A stretch of DNA of 64,000 nucleotides from Bacteroidales bacterium (GCA_016934395.1 JAFGSZ010000061.1:1-64000); one strand, 5' to 3'; positions 19,957 through 29,594 are shown, counted from the first letter of the stretch. The notes: generated by a model not told the origin, from the sequence alone. A program made the numbers and translations.

Positions 19957-21480
19957 TTACATAACAGTAAGTTTTGCTGTACCAAAGATTCTGTTATCAA
20001 GTTTTATCCTGATAACATAGCTGCCGGGTATCAATTGTTCAAGGCCTATCTCAACTTTTTCTTCATTTCCCGATGTATAAAAATCAGACAGGGTACCCGC
20101 AAAAGCTCCGGTAAAATGGAATATATCGAAGGTAACATTTCCTGCAGTACCTGTTGCGAAAGTTAATACTGCGCTTTTTGAGGCCGGATTAGGATAACAA
20201 ATAATCTCAGTCTCTGATCCAGTATTAAACACGGGAAACACAGCCGTGGGACTAAGCTCAAAACAACCAAGATCCGGGGCATCACCATAATACCATAAGC
20301 CAACATCTACTCCGGCATCAACCAGATCACTTCCAGTAACAAGTTTCATGTACTGAATATTGGGCAGATTTCCATCGTTGCTCCTTGGTCCATAAGCATT
20401 ATTATCTAAAATACTGACAAAATCCTCATCATTTACCTCAAAGCTTCCCAGCCAACTATTTGTTGCCTGTATTGCAAAACTTCCGATATCACCAACATCA
20501 CCTAAAGCAACACAATTTTTAATCATAAATACTTTGCCTACTGCCAGGGTCTGGGAAATTTTATAATTCGCCGAAAGATTATTATGCCCGGTGCAGTTAT
20601 ATAAAGTCATCGATCCCTTATTATTATTCTGATCAAAACCTTTTACCTTATTTTTGAATGCCAGACAATTTTTTAAAATCATATTATGCTTCAGCGTTTT
20701 ATCATCACTGCCACCCATTTTGAATCCGTTTCCGTTGGCCTGGGTGCCGGGATCTGTTCCGTCTTCAAGGTATCCGTTTTCAAAAGCCCAGCAATTTTCA
20801 AGAGTTGTAGATATATCATCTGCTCCCCTTAAATAACCATCCCATCCGTCATCACAGTTTAACCAGGCGCGGCATCCGGTAAACGAGTTCCCTTCCCCAA
20901 CATCCAGCTTTACTGCAAAACCGTCTGCATCGCCATAATCCGGCGGATCGGCATTATAATAGGAATCACAATTAATAATCTGATTAAAGGAAGCACCATC
21001 ACCCAGTTGCAAGCCCGAATCACGGTTTCTGTAAAATGCGCAGTTTTCAATAATGTTATAATTTCCCCCTTCTATTTTCATCCCGTTATCACCGGCTCCG
21101 GTTATGTCAAATCCCTCAATATGCCAATAATCTCCGGAGAGAATAATTCCTCGGTTTGAAGATGAGGTAGATTGTTGTGAGAAATCCAGCACCGGCCGCT
21201 CTCCCTGATAAGCAAGCAGATTAAAAGGGTTTCCATCCGTACCGCTCTTGCTTATCAATATGGGTTGACTGAGTAAAAACTGGTCCCCGCGTACGTAAAT
21301 AATATCCCCGGCCGTTGAAACATCTATAGCATGACTAATGGACTTAAAAGGAGAAACTATAGTTCCCGGATTGGTATCCAAACCATTTATTGATACATAG
21401 TATGTTTCGGCATTTATAACTGTGTATATACTAAATATAAACACGATTACTATAGTATAAATCCTTCTTCTTGTTCTCAT
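19957..21480 (-). CDS. PL9 pectate lyase with T9SS C-terminal sorting domain
   Basis: This is a secreted right-handed beta-helix protein of 507 residues, counting from the ATG at 21480. The TTG 42 bases upstream adds a charged stretch before the signal peptide and is disfavoured. Asp186, Asp210, Asp211 and Asp214 (the last three in Asn-Cys-Asp-Asp-Gly-Trp-Asp) match in spacing the calcium-binding aspartates of Dickeya Pel9A, and Lys254 in Asn-Gly-Phe-Lys-Met-Gly-Gly matches its catalytic lysine. The last 80 residues, beginning Cys-Tyr-Pro-Asn-Pro and ending Gly-Ser-Tyr-Val-Ile-Arg-Ile, form a type A T9SS sorting domain. It should cleave polygalacturonate at or beyond the cell surface. Confidence 0.88.
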   Translation of the reverse strand: MRTRRRIYTIVIVFIFSIYTVINAETYYVSINGLDTNPGTIVSPFKSISHAIDVSTAGDIIYVRGDQFLLSQPILISKSGTDGNPFNLLAYQGERPVLDFSQQSTSSSNRGIILSGDYWHIEGFDITGAGDNGMKIEGGNYNIIENCAFYRNRDSGLQLGDGASFNQIINCDSYYNADPPDYGDADGFAVKLDVGEGNSFTGCRAWLNCDDGWDGYLRGADDISTTLENCWAFENGYLEDGTDPGTQANGNGFKMGGSDDKTLKHNMILKNCLAFKNKVKGFDQNNNKGSMTLYNCTGHNNLSANYKISQTLAVGKVFMIKNCVALGDVGDIGSFAIQATNSWLGSFEVNDEDFVSILDNNAYGPRSNDGNLPNIQYMKLVTGSDLVDAGVDVGLWYYGDAPDLGCFELSPTAVFPVFNTGSETEIICYPNPASKSAVLTFATGTAGNVTFDIFHFTGAFAGTLSDFYTSGNEEKVEIGLEQLIPGSYVIRIKLDNRIFGTAKLTVM

Positions 21481-21732
21481 AATTTCCGGAATATTAATTC
21501 TACTGTCTTTTTTCCTAAGCAAATTGTGAACACGTCTTTAGGAATGTTAAAAATATATTTAATTTTATACAATCTGATCCGTCTACGTATAAAATTCAAA
21601 ATTATGTGAAAAAATCATATTCAATAAGATTCAGTAATTTCAGATGAAAATTGTAAATTATTTATACAACCGGATCATACAAAAATTAGAAACCTTATCT
21701 TTCACAAAATTCAAAACAACAAATCAGATACA

Positions 21733-22179
21733 ATGAAAAGAATTACTATCCTGATATTGGCAGTGAGCCTTTCGATAAGTTCATTATTCAGTCAGACTGA
21801 AAATGAATATGAACAAACGCTAAAAAAGATGCTTTCGATCTCCGGAACTGAAGCATCATTTGAAACAGCCATATCTCAAATGTTTCAAATGTACAAACAG
21901 CAACAAACCGATGTGCCCGCCGACATCTGGGATGAGTTTGAACAGGAATTTCTTAGAACTTCTCTGGATGATCTCGTGGAAATGTTTACACCTGTATATA
22001 AAAAGTACCTGACCATAGAAGATTTAAAACAAATTATTAAATTTTACCAAACACCTGCAGGAAAAAAATATGCTGAAAAAACTCCGTTAATCATGCAGGA
22101 ATCCATGGAAGTAGGACAACAATGGGGTATGAAAGTGGGTGAAAAGTTTCAGAAAAAACTTGAAGAAAGAGGATTTTAG
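21733..22179 (+). CDS. Secreted DUF2059 protein
   Basis: This is a 148-residue protein with a signal peptide (1-20, ending Leu-Phe-Ser-Gln) and one helical DUF2059 domain (about 75-140). The Tyr-Leu-Thr-Ile-Glu-Asp-Leu-Lys and Phe-Tyr-Gln-Thr-Pro-Ala-Gly-Lys-Lys blocks are the family hallmark. The function of DUF2059 proteins is unknown; they are periplasmic. It is followed after 34 bases by the CE2-like esterase gene. Confidence 0.85.
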   Translation: MKRITILILAVSLSISSLFSQTENEYEQTLKKMLSISGTEASFETAISQMFQMYKQQQTDVPADIWDEFEQEFLRTSLDDLVEMFTPVYKKYLTIEDLKQIIKFYQTPAGKKYAEKTPLIMQESMEVGQQWGMKVGEKFQKKLEERGF

Positions 22180-22213
22180 AACTTTTTTATAAAACACTTA
22201 ATTTTTTTAAACA

Positions 22214-23311
22214 ATGAAAACCATATTTAAACTTTTGTTTAATATTATTTTTAGTTTGTTTTTCTTAATCGGATGTACTCAAAAAAATAATCCCGGTATT
22301 AGTTTTCAGGATCCGCAAATAAGCTATATGGGCAGAATTGGCACAAACAGCGATTCAACAGCCGCAGCGCTTTACTGGTCGGGCTCATCAATATCGGTGA
22401 ATTTTAGAGGAACAGAAGTATACGCAAAGATGAAGGACGAAAACGGGGATAATTATTATAATATAATAATAGACAGCGACAGTATTTTTGTATTAAGAAC
22501 CGACACAACCTTAAAACTTTATACTCTGGCCAATGGTTTGGAGCGTGGAAATCATACTATCGAAATTTTCAAACGTACAGAATTTGACCGTGGCACAACC
22601 TATTTTTATGGATTTGAGCCGGGCCCGGGAACAAAATTCCTTCCGGCCTCACCGGCAAAAAAACGAGTTATTGAATTTTATGGAAATTCCATAACTGCCG
22701 GATATGCCGTGGAAGATTATTCCGGCAATGATTCTCCCGACAGCACATTTACAAATAATTACCTAAGCTATGCCGCTTTAACCGCCCGGCATTATGATGC
22801 CCGGTATACAGGCATCATAAAAAGCGGTATCGGAATCACAATAAGCTGGTTTAATTATATTATGCCTGAAATTTATGACCGTCTCGATCCAAATGATCCC
22901 AACAGCAATTGGGATTTCACAAAAAATATCCCCGGACTGGTAATTATCAATTTATTGCAGAACGACTCGTGGCTGGTTAATATGCCGGAACACACTTCAT
23001 TTATCGAAACGTTTGGGACACAGCCTCCCAGTGAAGATTTTATAATAAACGCTTATCAGGATTTTGTGATATCCATTCGTACCGTTTACCCGGAAACCTC
23101 AATAATTTGTATGCTCGGAAATATGGATATTACACAAGAGGGTTCTCCGTGGCCGGGTTATGTACAGCAAGCCGTGGAAAATCTGAACGATCCGAAAATT
23201 TACACGTATTTTGTGCCCTATAAAAACACACCCGGCCATCCCGGAATAGAAGAACAGGAAGTAATGGCAAAAAGTCTTATTCAATTCATAGATGAGAATA
23301 TTACGTGGTAA
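22214..23311 (+). CDS. CE2-like SGNH carbohydrate esterase lipoprotein
   Basis: This is a 365-residue lipoprotein (lipobox Leu-Ile-Gly-Cys21). An N-terminal jelly-roll domain (about 30-145) is followed by an SGNH hydrolase. The nucleophile is Ser159 in Tyr-Gly-Asn-Ser-Ile-Thr-Ala-Gly-Tyr and the likely catalytic His is His342 in Gly-His-Pro-Gly. A beta-sandwich before the SGNH core is the arrangement of carbohydrate esterase family 2, which removes acetyl groups from xylan, mannan or glucomannan. That fits the nearby GH26 mannanase and the following acetylesterase-like gene. Confidence 0.83.
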   Translation: MKTIFKLLFNIIFSLFFLIGCTQKNNPGISFQDPQISYMGRIGTNSDSTAAALYWSGSSISVNFRGTEVYAKMKDENGDNYYNIIIDSDSIFVLRTDTTLKLYTLANGLERGNHTIEIFKRTEFDRGTTYFYGFEPGPGTKFLPASPAKKRVIEFYGNSITAGYAVEDYSGNDSPDSTFTNNYLSYAALTARHYDARYTGIIKSGIGITISWFNYIMPEIYDRLDPNDPNSNWDFTKNIPGLVIINLLQNDSWLVNMPEHTSFIETFGTQPPSEDFIINAYQDFVISIRTVYPETSIICMLGNMDITQEGSPWPGYVQQAVENLNDPKIYTYFVPYKNTPGHPGIEEQEVMAKSLIQFIDENITW

Positions 23312-23414
23312 GTTGAATTTTTTATATTAATAACACTCTGAAAATACAAGGTTTTCTTTCTTTCATTTGGAATGAAATTTTTAACCATCAAAATATGTTT
23401 TAATTCTTAATACA

Positions 23415-24815
23415 ATGAAAAAATATAATCTTTTAGGATTACTGATCCTGTCCGCATTCTGGATAAACGTAACAGGTAATATAAATCTGCCTGCAATATT
23501 CTCTAATCATATGGTACTTCAGCAAAATTCCGAAGTAAGTATTTGGGGTTGGGCAAGACCCAACGAACAGGTGTCCGTAACCGGGTCCTGGGACGGAGTA
23601 GAAGTAAAAACCCTGGGGGATAATCATGCCAACTGGAAGGTAATATTAAATACCCCCAAAGCCGGCGGGCCCTATTCAATTACAATTAAAGGGTATAACA
23701 CCGTGGTAATTAATGACGTTTTAATTGGTGAAGTGTGGTTATGCTCCGGACAATCGAATATGGAATGGACTCCGGGAGCAGGCATTGTAAATGGAAATGA
23801 GGAAATTAAAAAAGCAAACTATCCCAATATCCGGTTTTTCAGTGTAGTGAATCGTTCAGCCGATTGTCCCCAGCAGGATGTTTCGGGCAACTGGCAGGGA
23901 TGTAATCCTGAAACCATGGTCAATTTTAGTGCGATAGCCTATTTTTTCGGAAAAAAAATACACGATAGTCTCAATGTACCCATAGGACTCATCAACAGCA
24001 GTTGGGGAGGAACACCCGCGGAAACCTGGGTGAATGCTAATGTTATTTCAAAAGATGCTGAACTTGCCAAAGCAGCCACTGCTCTTTCTGAAGTGCCCTG
24101 GTGCCCGGTAAATCCCGGGGCTGCTTATAATGCCATGATTGCCCCAGTTATTCCTTATAACCTGGCCGGTGTATTATGGTACCAGGGAGAGTCGAATACG
24201 GCAAATCCCGATACATATATAAAATTATTTCCTGCCCTCATTCAAAGCTGGAGACATAAGTGGGGAAAAGATTTCCCGTTTTATTATGTACAAATTGCCC
24301 CTTATGAGTATGGAACACCAAATGCGGGTGTAATGGTAATGGACGCACAACGGTTAAGTATGTCCGTTCCGAATACCGGTATGGTGGTGATAAATGATAT
24401 TGGCAATGTAAAAGATATTCATCCGAGAAATAAAATAGATGTCGGGTACAGATTAGCAAACTGGGCGCTCGCAAAAACATATGGAAAAAAGGATATCGTA
24501 TTTTCCGGTCCTCTTTTTAATGAACAAAAAATTGACGGTAATAAAATTCAGCTGATATTTGATTATGCCCAAAATGGATTAAAAACAGATGGCCAGCCAC
24601 TCAAAGATTTTCAGATTGCCGGTGAAGATCAGGTTTTTTATGAAGCCATTGCAAAAATTAAAGGAAATACTGTAATTGTTCAATCCCCTAAGGTAAAAAA
24701 ACCGGTCGCTGTGCGTTTTGCCTGGTCAAATACTGCTGAACCGAATTTGTTTAATACGGAAGGACTTCCCGCTTCATGTTTCAGAACGGACAACTGGGAA
24801 ATGAAGTACAAATAG
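23415..24815 (+). CDS. Sialate O-acetylesterase-like SGNH esterase
   Basis: This is a 466-residue secreted esterase. A signal peptide leads to the conserved start Phe-Ser-Asn-His-Met-Val-Leu-Gln-Gln (29-37) and an N-terminal beta domain typical of the SIAE/YesY-like family. The catalytic serine is Ser114 in Ser-Gly-Gln-Ser-Asn-Met-Glu-Trp, and the Asp-His pair is in Asp-Ile-His-Pro near residue 337. Bacteroidota members deacetylate either sialic acids or plant polysaccharides. No sialidase is nearby, and the neighbours are CE2, GH26 and PL9, so plant polysaccharide deacetylation is favoured by inference. Confidence 0.85.
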   Translation: MKKYNLLGLLILSAFWINVTGNINLPAIFSNHMVLQQNSEVSIWGWARPNEQVSVTGSWDGVEVKTLGDNHANWKVILNTPKAGGPYSITIKGYNTVVINDVLIGEVWLCSGQSNMEWTPGAGIVNGNEEIKKANYPNIRFFSVVNRSADCPQQDVSGNWQGCNPETMVNFSAIAYFFGKKIHDSLNVPIGLINSSWGGTPAETWVNANVISKDAELAKAATALSEVPWCPVNPGAAYNAMIAPVIPYNLAGVLWYQGESNTANPDTYIKLFPALIQSWRHKWGKDFPFYYVQIAPYEYGTPNAGVMVMDAQRLSMSVPNTGMVVINDIGNVKDIHPRNKIDVGYRLANWALAKTYGKKDIVFSGPLFNEQKIDGNKIQLIFDYAQNGLKTDGQPLKDFQIAGEDQVFYEAIAKIKGNTVIVQSPKVKKPVAVRFAWSNTAEPNLFNTEGLPASCFRTDNWEMKYK

Positions 24816-24884
24816 AAGAGAATTCCGATATTCCATATTTACTTCATAGGGATTTCAAATAAATTTCTATCTTTATGAGCCAGG

Positions 24885-24910
24885 GGGGAAACACAAATTT
24901 CCCCTTTTGT
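24885..24910 (+). terminator. Terminator hairpin after the SIAE-like gene
   Basis: Stem ggggaaa at 24885-24891 and tttcccc at 24898-24904 enclose a 6-base loop and are followed by a T-rich run. It sits between the SIAE-like stop and the start of the beta-CASP gene. Confidence 0.6.
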
Positions 24911-24930
24911 TTTATTTTAAAAACCATTAC

Positions 24931-26331
24931 ATGAATATAAAATTTTTAGGAGCTGCCCGCGAAGTTACCGGAAGCAAACATTTAATTACCACAGCACACG
25001 GAAAAAAAATTCTTCTCGATTGTGGAATGTATCAGGGAAAAGGACAGGAAACAGATTCTATGAACCGCCAGCTTGGATTTGATCCGCGGAAAATCGATCA
25101 TATTATTCTTACACATGCCCATATCGATCATTCAGGACTTATACCTTACATCTACAAATTAGGGTTTGACGGTTCGGTAATTTGCACAAATGCCACGCGC
25201 GATTTGTGTGCTATTATGCTGGCAGATGCCGGCCATATACAGGAACATGATACGTATACCTACAACAAAAAAAGGGCCCGGCAGGGAAAAGAACCTGTGC
25301 AACCTCTTTATACAAAAGCCGATGCCATTGCCTGTATGAAACTTTTTATCGGGGTTCCTTACAACATTAAATTTCGTATTGATGAAAAAATCAGGGTGAA
25401 GTTCACCAATAGTGGCCATATGTTAGGCAGCGGAGTTGCCAATATAGAAATTACAGAGAACGGCAGTAAAGTTCAGCTTGCCTATACAGGAGATATCGGG
25501 AGGCCATCGAACAGGATCCTTAAATCGCCCGAGGCTTTTACCCAGTCTGATATTTTAATTACCGAATCCACATACGGCGACCGTTTGCATGTGGATACCG
25601 GGCAGGCAGAAGAAGAATTGTTACAGATTGTAAATGAAACCTGTGTAGGTAAAGGCGGTAAATTAATTATTCCCTCCTTCAGCGTTGGCCGCACCCAGGA
25701 AATTGTATATTCGCTCAATAACTTTTACAACGATCGCCGGTTGCCCAGGATTGACGTGTATGTGGATAGTCCGCTTTCCGTAAATGCTACAGAAATTTTC
25801 AGGATGCATCCGGAGTGTTTTAACGGAAATGTTATGGAGGTTATGGAAAATGATCCCGATCCGTTTGGATTTAACAGTCTTTATTATATAAAAAGGCACG
25901 AAGACTCCAAAAAATTAAACAGCATAACCAAACCCTGCATTATTATTTCCTCATCGGGTATGATGGAAGCAGGGCGTATAAAACACCATCTAGCCAATAC
26001 TATCTCCAATGCACGAAATACGATTCTGGGAGTTGGTTATTGTGCACCTTCTACACTTGGCGCAAGAATCCTGAGAGGAGATAAAGTGGTATCCATTCAC
26101 GGCAATCAGTATGAAGTTAGAGCAGATATCAAGCGTATTGAATCATACAGTGGACATGGAGATTATAAGGAGATGATTGAATTTCTGAGTTTTCTGGATA
26201 AATCAAAACTTCAGAAAACCTTTATTGTACATGGGGAATATGAAACCCAGCAGCATTACAAAACAAAGCTCGATGCGGAAGGATACCGGCAAATCGAAAT
26301 TCCGGCAATTGGTGATGAATTTAACTTTTAA
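24931..26331 (+). CDS. Metallo-beta-lactamase/beta-CASP RNA-processing nuclease
   Basis: This is a 466-residue cytoplasmic protein from the ATG at 24931; the TTG 24 bases earlier lies in the T-run of the terminator and is rejected. The metallo-beta-lactamase motif is His62-Ala-His64-Ile-Asp66-His67, with further ligands in Ser-Gly-His-Met and Thr-Gly-Asp. The beta-CASP insert includes Ile-Pro-Ser-Phe-Ser-Val-Gly-Arg-Thr-Gln, and Ser-Ser-Ser-Gly-Met-Met-Glu-Ala-Gly-Arg and Ser-Gly-His-Gly-Asp follow, as in CPSF73/YSH1-like nucleases. It probably acts on RNA; the precise target is unknown. Confidence 0.9.
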   Translation: MNIKFLGAAREVTGSKHLITTAHGKKILLDCGMYQGKGQETDSMNRQLGFDPRKIDHIILTHAHIDHSGLIPYIYKLGFDGSVICTNATRDLCAIMLADAGHIQEHDTYTYNKKRARQGKEPVQPLYTKADAIACMKLFIGVPYNIKFRIDEKIRVKFTNSGHMLGSGVANIEITENGSKVQLAYTGDIGRPSNRILKSPEAFTQSDILITESTYGDRLHVDTGQAEEELLQIVNETCVGKGGKLIIPSFSVGRTQEIVYSLNNFYNDRRLPRIDVYVDSPLSVNATEIFRMHPECFNGNVMEVMENDPDPFGFNSLYYIKRHEDSKKLNSITKPCIIISSSGMMEAGRIKHHLANTISNARNTILGVGYCAPSTLGARILRGDKVVSIHGNQYEVRADIKRIESYSGHGDYKEMIEFLSFLDKSKLQKTFIVHGEYETQQHYKTKLDAEGYRQIEIPAIGDEFNF

Positions 26332-26376
26332 TAGAATTGCGGTTTTAAAATACTGAATATATCTATATTAAAATAC

Positions 26377-26409
26377 AAAACATCCCGGATAAATTAACCG
26401 GGATGTTTT
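26377..26409. terminator. Bidirectional terminator between converging genes
   Basis: A perfect 12-base stem (aaaacatcccgg, 26377-26388; ccgggatgtttt, 26398-26409) has a 9-base loop and A/T runs on both outer sides. It ends both the beta-CASP gene (plus) and the GyrI-like gene (minus). Confidence 0.88.
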
Positions 26410-26425
26410 GTGCTGATTTACCTCT

Positions 26426-26965
26426 TTATTTTATTTGATAGTAAATAATGGTTTGATTTTCTTCAGGCCCCACTTCATTCGGATCAGTAAGGTATATTTC
26501 CCAAACAATATTATTCGACTCCAATTTATTTTCTTTCAGGTAGGCTTCCAGATCTTCGTACACCGGCATCATGTTTTCATATGAACCGGTATACAAGGTT
26601 GAAACTACCTTCATTGCCGGAAAATCTTTATATAAAATATCTCCCTCCCCTTCCACAACATCATCCAACGGAACTCCGGCTTCAAAAACCGTATTTCCCT
26701 GAGGATCGAATTCGTAATAAACACTAAACGGAGGGCCGGAAGGTTGCATTTCAAGTTCGGTAAGGTAATTAAACAACATACCATACAACTCGCCCATTTT
26801 AGGGCCGATCTCGGCAGTAGGAACTTCAGCCTTTATTACCAAGGCACTCATCGGCTGAACACTTTTAACTTCAATTTTAGATTGTGAATAAAGGGTAAAA
26901 CCACAACCGAAAAATATAAGTATTATCATAATCGTGAATGGAAGGAATAAAATTTTCTTTTTCAT
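26426..26965 (-). CDS. Secreted GyrI-like effector-binding protein
   Basis: This is a 179-residue protein with a hydrophobic N-terminus (6-20) and Phe-Phe-Gly-Cys at 18-21, a possible lipobox, or a signal peptide cut after Tyr-Ser-Gln. The rest is one GyrI-like/AraC effector-binding domain with Tyr-Tyr-Glu-Phe-Asp, Gly-Val-Pro-Leu, Tyr-Thr-Gly-Ser-Tyr-Glu and Trp-Glu-Ile-Tyr-Leu-Thr-Asp-Pro in the usual order. Most such domains are cytoplasmic and bind hydrophobic cations or regulate transcription, so export is unusual. No DNA-binding part is present. It may bind or hydrolyse small molecules in the periplasm. Confidence 0.78.
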   Translation of the reverse strand: MKKKILFLPFTIMIILIFFGCGFTLYSQSKIEVKSVQPMSALVIKAEVPTAEIGPKMGELYGMLFNYLTELEMQPSGPPFSVYYEFDPQGNTVFEAGVPLDDVVEGEGDILYKDFPAMKVVSTLYTGSYENMMPVYEDLEAYLKENKLESNNIVWEIYLTDPNEVGPEENQTIIYYQIK

Positions 26966-27146
26966 GTTTTTGGATTTAGAAGTTTATTTATTACGAAATT
27001 TAATTGATATTCAAATTAAAAACAAGATAAAAATCATGAATGACAACCCTATGTCAGTAGTAAAATTAACTTGTTAATTCAGCAGATTTTTACCATTATT
27101 GTTGTTCAAAAAGTTATTTATTATATCTCAGATTTAATTTGTTCTT

Positions 27147-28328
27147 ATGCTTCCGGATAAATCGCTAAAAGAAATTACACCCTTACGGGATTCGAATTTA
27201 TACATTATATTCCTTGTCACGCTGCATGCAGTAATGGGCGTTGCCAGTATTACTCCCGCTTTCCCGGCAATGGTCAGGTTTTTTAATATATCCGTGCATG
27301 AAATCGGATTGATGATTGTGATGTTTACCCTGCCCGGTATTATTCTTACTCCGGTTATGGGAGTATTAGCTGATCGTTTTGGGAGAAAAACCATATTAAT
27401 TCCATCCTTATTTTTATTTGGTATTGCAGGTTTTTCATGCACATATTCAAAAAGTTTCGAATTCTTATTGGTCCTTCGTTTTTTACAGGGTATTGGCGCC
27501 GCCTCGCTCGGATCCTTAAACATTACCCTTATCGGTGATTTATTCTCCGGTACGCGACGTGGAGCAGCCATGGGATATAATGCCAGCGTACTAAGTATCG
27601 GAACAGCTTCATATCCTGCCATTGGTGGAATGCTGGCTATGTTTGGATGGAATTATCCTTTTTTACTTCCCTTACTCGCCATCCCAACAGGATTTGTTGT
27701 ACTGTGGGGATTAAAAAATCCTGAACCTCCTCACAATCAAAAGTTGAATGATTATCTCAGAAGCGCCTGGAAAACCATCAACCGAAAAGGCGTCTGGGGA
27801 TTGTTTATAGTAAATATATTAATCTTTGTGATTTTATACGGCTCATATCTCACCTATTTCCCATTGTTTCTTGAATCCAGATTTAATGCAGAATCATTGT
27901 TTATTGGCCTTTCCATGTCGTCTATGTCGATAACTACAGCCATAGTTTCGGCTACCCTGGGCTGGCTTATGGCTCATTTTACAAACAAGAAACTGTTAGT
28001 TTATGGTTTTCTGCTTTATTTTCTGTCCTTATTGCTTATTCCTCATGCCGTGTCGTGGCTATTAGTAATTTTTTCAGTGGTAATTTTTGGCATGGGTCAT
28101 GGTATAATTATTCCTACCATTCAGACCATGTTAGTAAATTATGCACCTATAAAAGAACGCGCAGCGTTTATGTCGGTCAACAGTATGGTATTGCGGTTAG
28201 GACAAACATTTGGCCCGCTTTTTATTGGTCTGTTTTACTCGATCGGGGGATTTAATTTTGCTTTCTATTCAGGATCGGCAATTGCACTGGTGATGATCGT
28301 AATTGTTTTGGTTATGGTTAAAAAGTGA
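27147..28328 (+). CDS. MFS transporter (drug-efflux-like)
   Basis: This is a 393-residue inner-membrane protein with about 12 hydrophobic helices. The loop between helices 2 and 3 carries the MFS motif A, Gly-Val-Leu-Ala-Asp-Arg-Phe-Gly-Arg-Lys (72-81). Motif-C-like glycine-rich sequence follows in helix 5 (Leu-Ser-Ile-Gly-Thr-Ala-Ser-Tyr-Pro-Ala). The size and motifs fit the drug:H+ antiporter 12-TM group. The substrate cannot be read. No regulator is adjacent; the divergent GyrI-like gene is a possible functional neighbour because GyrI domains bind drug-like cations, but that is speculation. Confidence 0.85.
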   Translation: MLPDKSLKEITPLRDSNLYIIFLVTLHAVMGVASITPAFPAMVRFFNISVHEIGLMIVMFTLPGIILTPVMGVLADRFGRKTILIPSLFLFGIAGFSCTYSKSFEFLLVLRFLQGIGAASLGSLNITLIGDLFSGTRRGAAMGYNASVLSIGTASYPAIGGMLAMFGWNYPFLLPLLAIPTGFVVLWGLKNPEPPHNQKLNDYLRSAWKTINRKGVWGLFIVNILIFVILYGSYLTYFPLFLESRFNAESLFIGLSMSSMSITTAIVSATLGWLMAHFTNKKLLVYGFLLYFLSLLLIPHAVSWLLVIFSVVIFGMGHGIIIPTIQTMLVNYAPIKERAAFMSVNSMVLRLGQTFGPLFIGLFYSIGGFNFAFYSGSAIALVMIVIVLVMVKK

Positions 28329-28480
28329 AGAATTTAGTAACTTAAGGATCAATGTAACTCTTTATCTGCTTCTGTGACTTTTATTGGAATCTTCGTCATA
28401 ATTGCAGAGAAATACGTATTTAGCAAAATAATTCATTGTTTCTCATCGTAACGCTCTTGAATACAATTAAAAATCAAGTC

Positions 28481-29356
28481 ATGAAAAATAACGAAGAAAA
28501 ATCATCAAAAACCGGCATCACGGTGCTGGCCATTATTGTTGTGCTGTCCGTATCATTAAATTTTATCCAGTTTTATAATAAGAAGCCGGTATTCACAAAA
28601 AAAAGGGATCTTGTTGAACAAAATGAACGTTTGCAGGGAGCCATTTCCGGTGCACGCAGCGAATTAAACAAATATAAAGGGATTAATGATAAACTGGATA
28701 AGATCATTCAGAATGCAAATAACCGGATCACTGAACAGGAAGCTAAAATTAACAGGCTATTCAGAGATAAGAAAACATTAGCCGCTGAGAATGAAAAACT
28801 GGAACAGGATATCGTTCTGATAAAAGAACAATATCTTGAGCAGATCGATTCACTTCTTGTAGTTAATAAATTAAATGAAGCCTTAAATGAGACTATAGAA
28901 GAACTAAACGAAAAAATTGCAGAACTGAGTGTGAAAGTAGGCGCCGCAGAAATGCTTATCGGGGATAATATGAAAATAACACCCCAAAAAGAGACGTTAA
29001 TTGGAAACAAGGCCGCTCCAACAGCTATGGCCAAAAAAACAAAATCGGTAAAAATATGTTTTGATATTTTGGAAAACAGGATAACCAAAAGGGGCGCTAC
29101 AGATATTTATATGCGAATACTTACCCCGGATGCACAGGTTCTCACAAACAAAAATGCCGGCTCGGGTACATTTACACATCCTATGCTGGAGACCAACGCA
29201 ATATATTCCGAAAAGCAAACTGTAAATTATACCAATGAAAAATTAAACCTGTGTTTCGACTGGGACATTCTTTCGGAACTAAAAACGGGAATTTATCTGG
29301 TGGAAATTTATTCGCCAAAAAACAGGCTGATAACAAGCACATTTACTTTAAAATAA
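28481..29356 (+). CDS. Membrane-anchored coiled-coil protein
   Basis: This is a 291-residue protein from the ATG at 28481; the TTG 45 bases upstream is less likely. A single membrane helix at about 12-30 is followed by a long coiled coil (about 45-160) with heptads rich in Leu, Glu, Lys and Asn, and a C-terminal globular part (185-291) with a predicted beta-rich pattern ending in Ile-Tyr-Leu-Val-Glu-Ile-Tyr. The topology suggests a cytoplasmic N-terminus and a periplasmic coiled coil. The family is common as a hypothetical protein in Bacteroidota, but I know no function. It is monocistronic before the LysM gene. Confidence 0.7.
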   Translation: MKNNEEKSSKTGITVLAIIVVLSVSLNFIQFYNKKPVFTKKRDLVEQNERLQGAISGARSELNKYKGINDKLDKIIQNANNRITEQEAKINRLFRDKKTLAAENEKLEQDIVLIKEQYLEQIDSLLVVNKLNEALNETIEELNEKIAELSVKVGAAEMLIGDNMKITPQKETLIGNKAAPTAMAKKTKSVKICFDILENRITKRGATDIYMRILTPDAQVLTNKNAGSGTFTHPMLETNAIYSEKQTVNYTNEKLNLCFDWDILSELKTGIYLVEIYSPKNRLITSTFTLK

Positions 29357-29586
29357 ATTTACTCCACTCGCAGTGTGAAAGGCTATATTAATATTCAGAT
29401 ACTATAATTCATTTGTTGTCGTTTGTAATTTCAAACTACTTGTACCGTCAGCCATTATCAATTTAGTTTAAACTTTTATATTCAGTTTATTTGCAGTAAA
29501 ATGCAAGAGGGGAAATTCAATAATATGTGTATTGCTTATTCTTATTAATTTTTTTTGTTTAATTTACGTTGGAATACTTAAAAGAT

Positions 29587-29594
29587 TATTTTTG
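29587..29594 (+). promoter_or_regulatory. Candidate -7 box of the LysM gene
   Basis: The sequence tatttttg at 29587-29594 matches the Bacteroidota -7 consensus TAnnTTTG. Transcription would start near 29600, which would make an ATG at 29601 nearly leaderless and so supports the next ATG at 29625 as the real start. A good -33 TTTG at the right distance is not seen. Confidence 0.35.

Noticed and set aside
27134-27622. Minus-strand open frame opposite the MFS transporter start
   Set aside because: It is antisense to a clear transporter and its Pro/Asn/Lys-rich translation matches no family.
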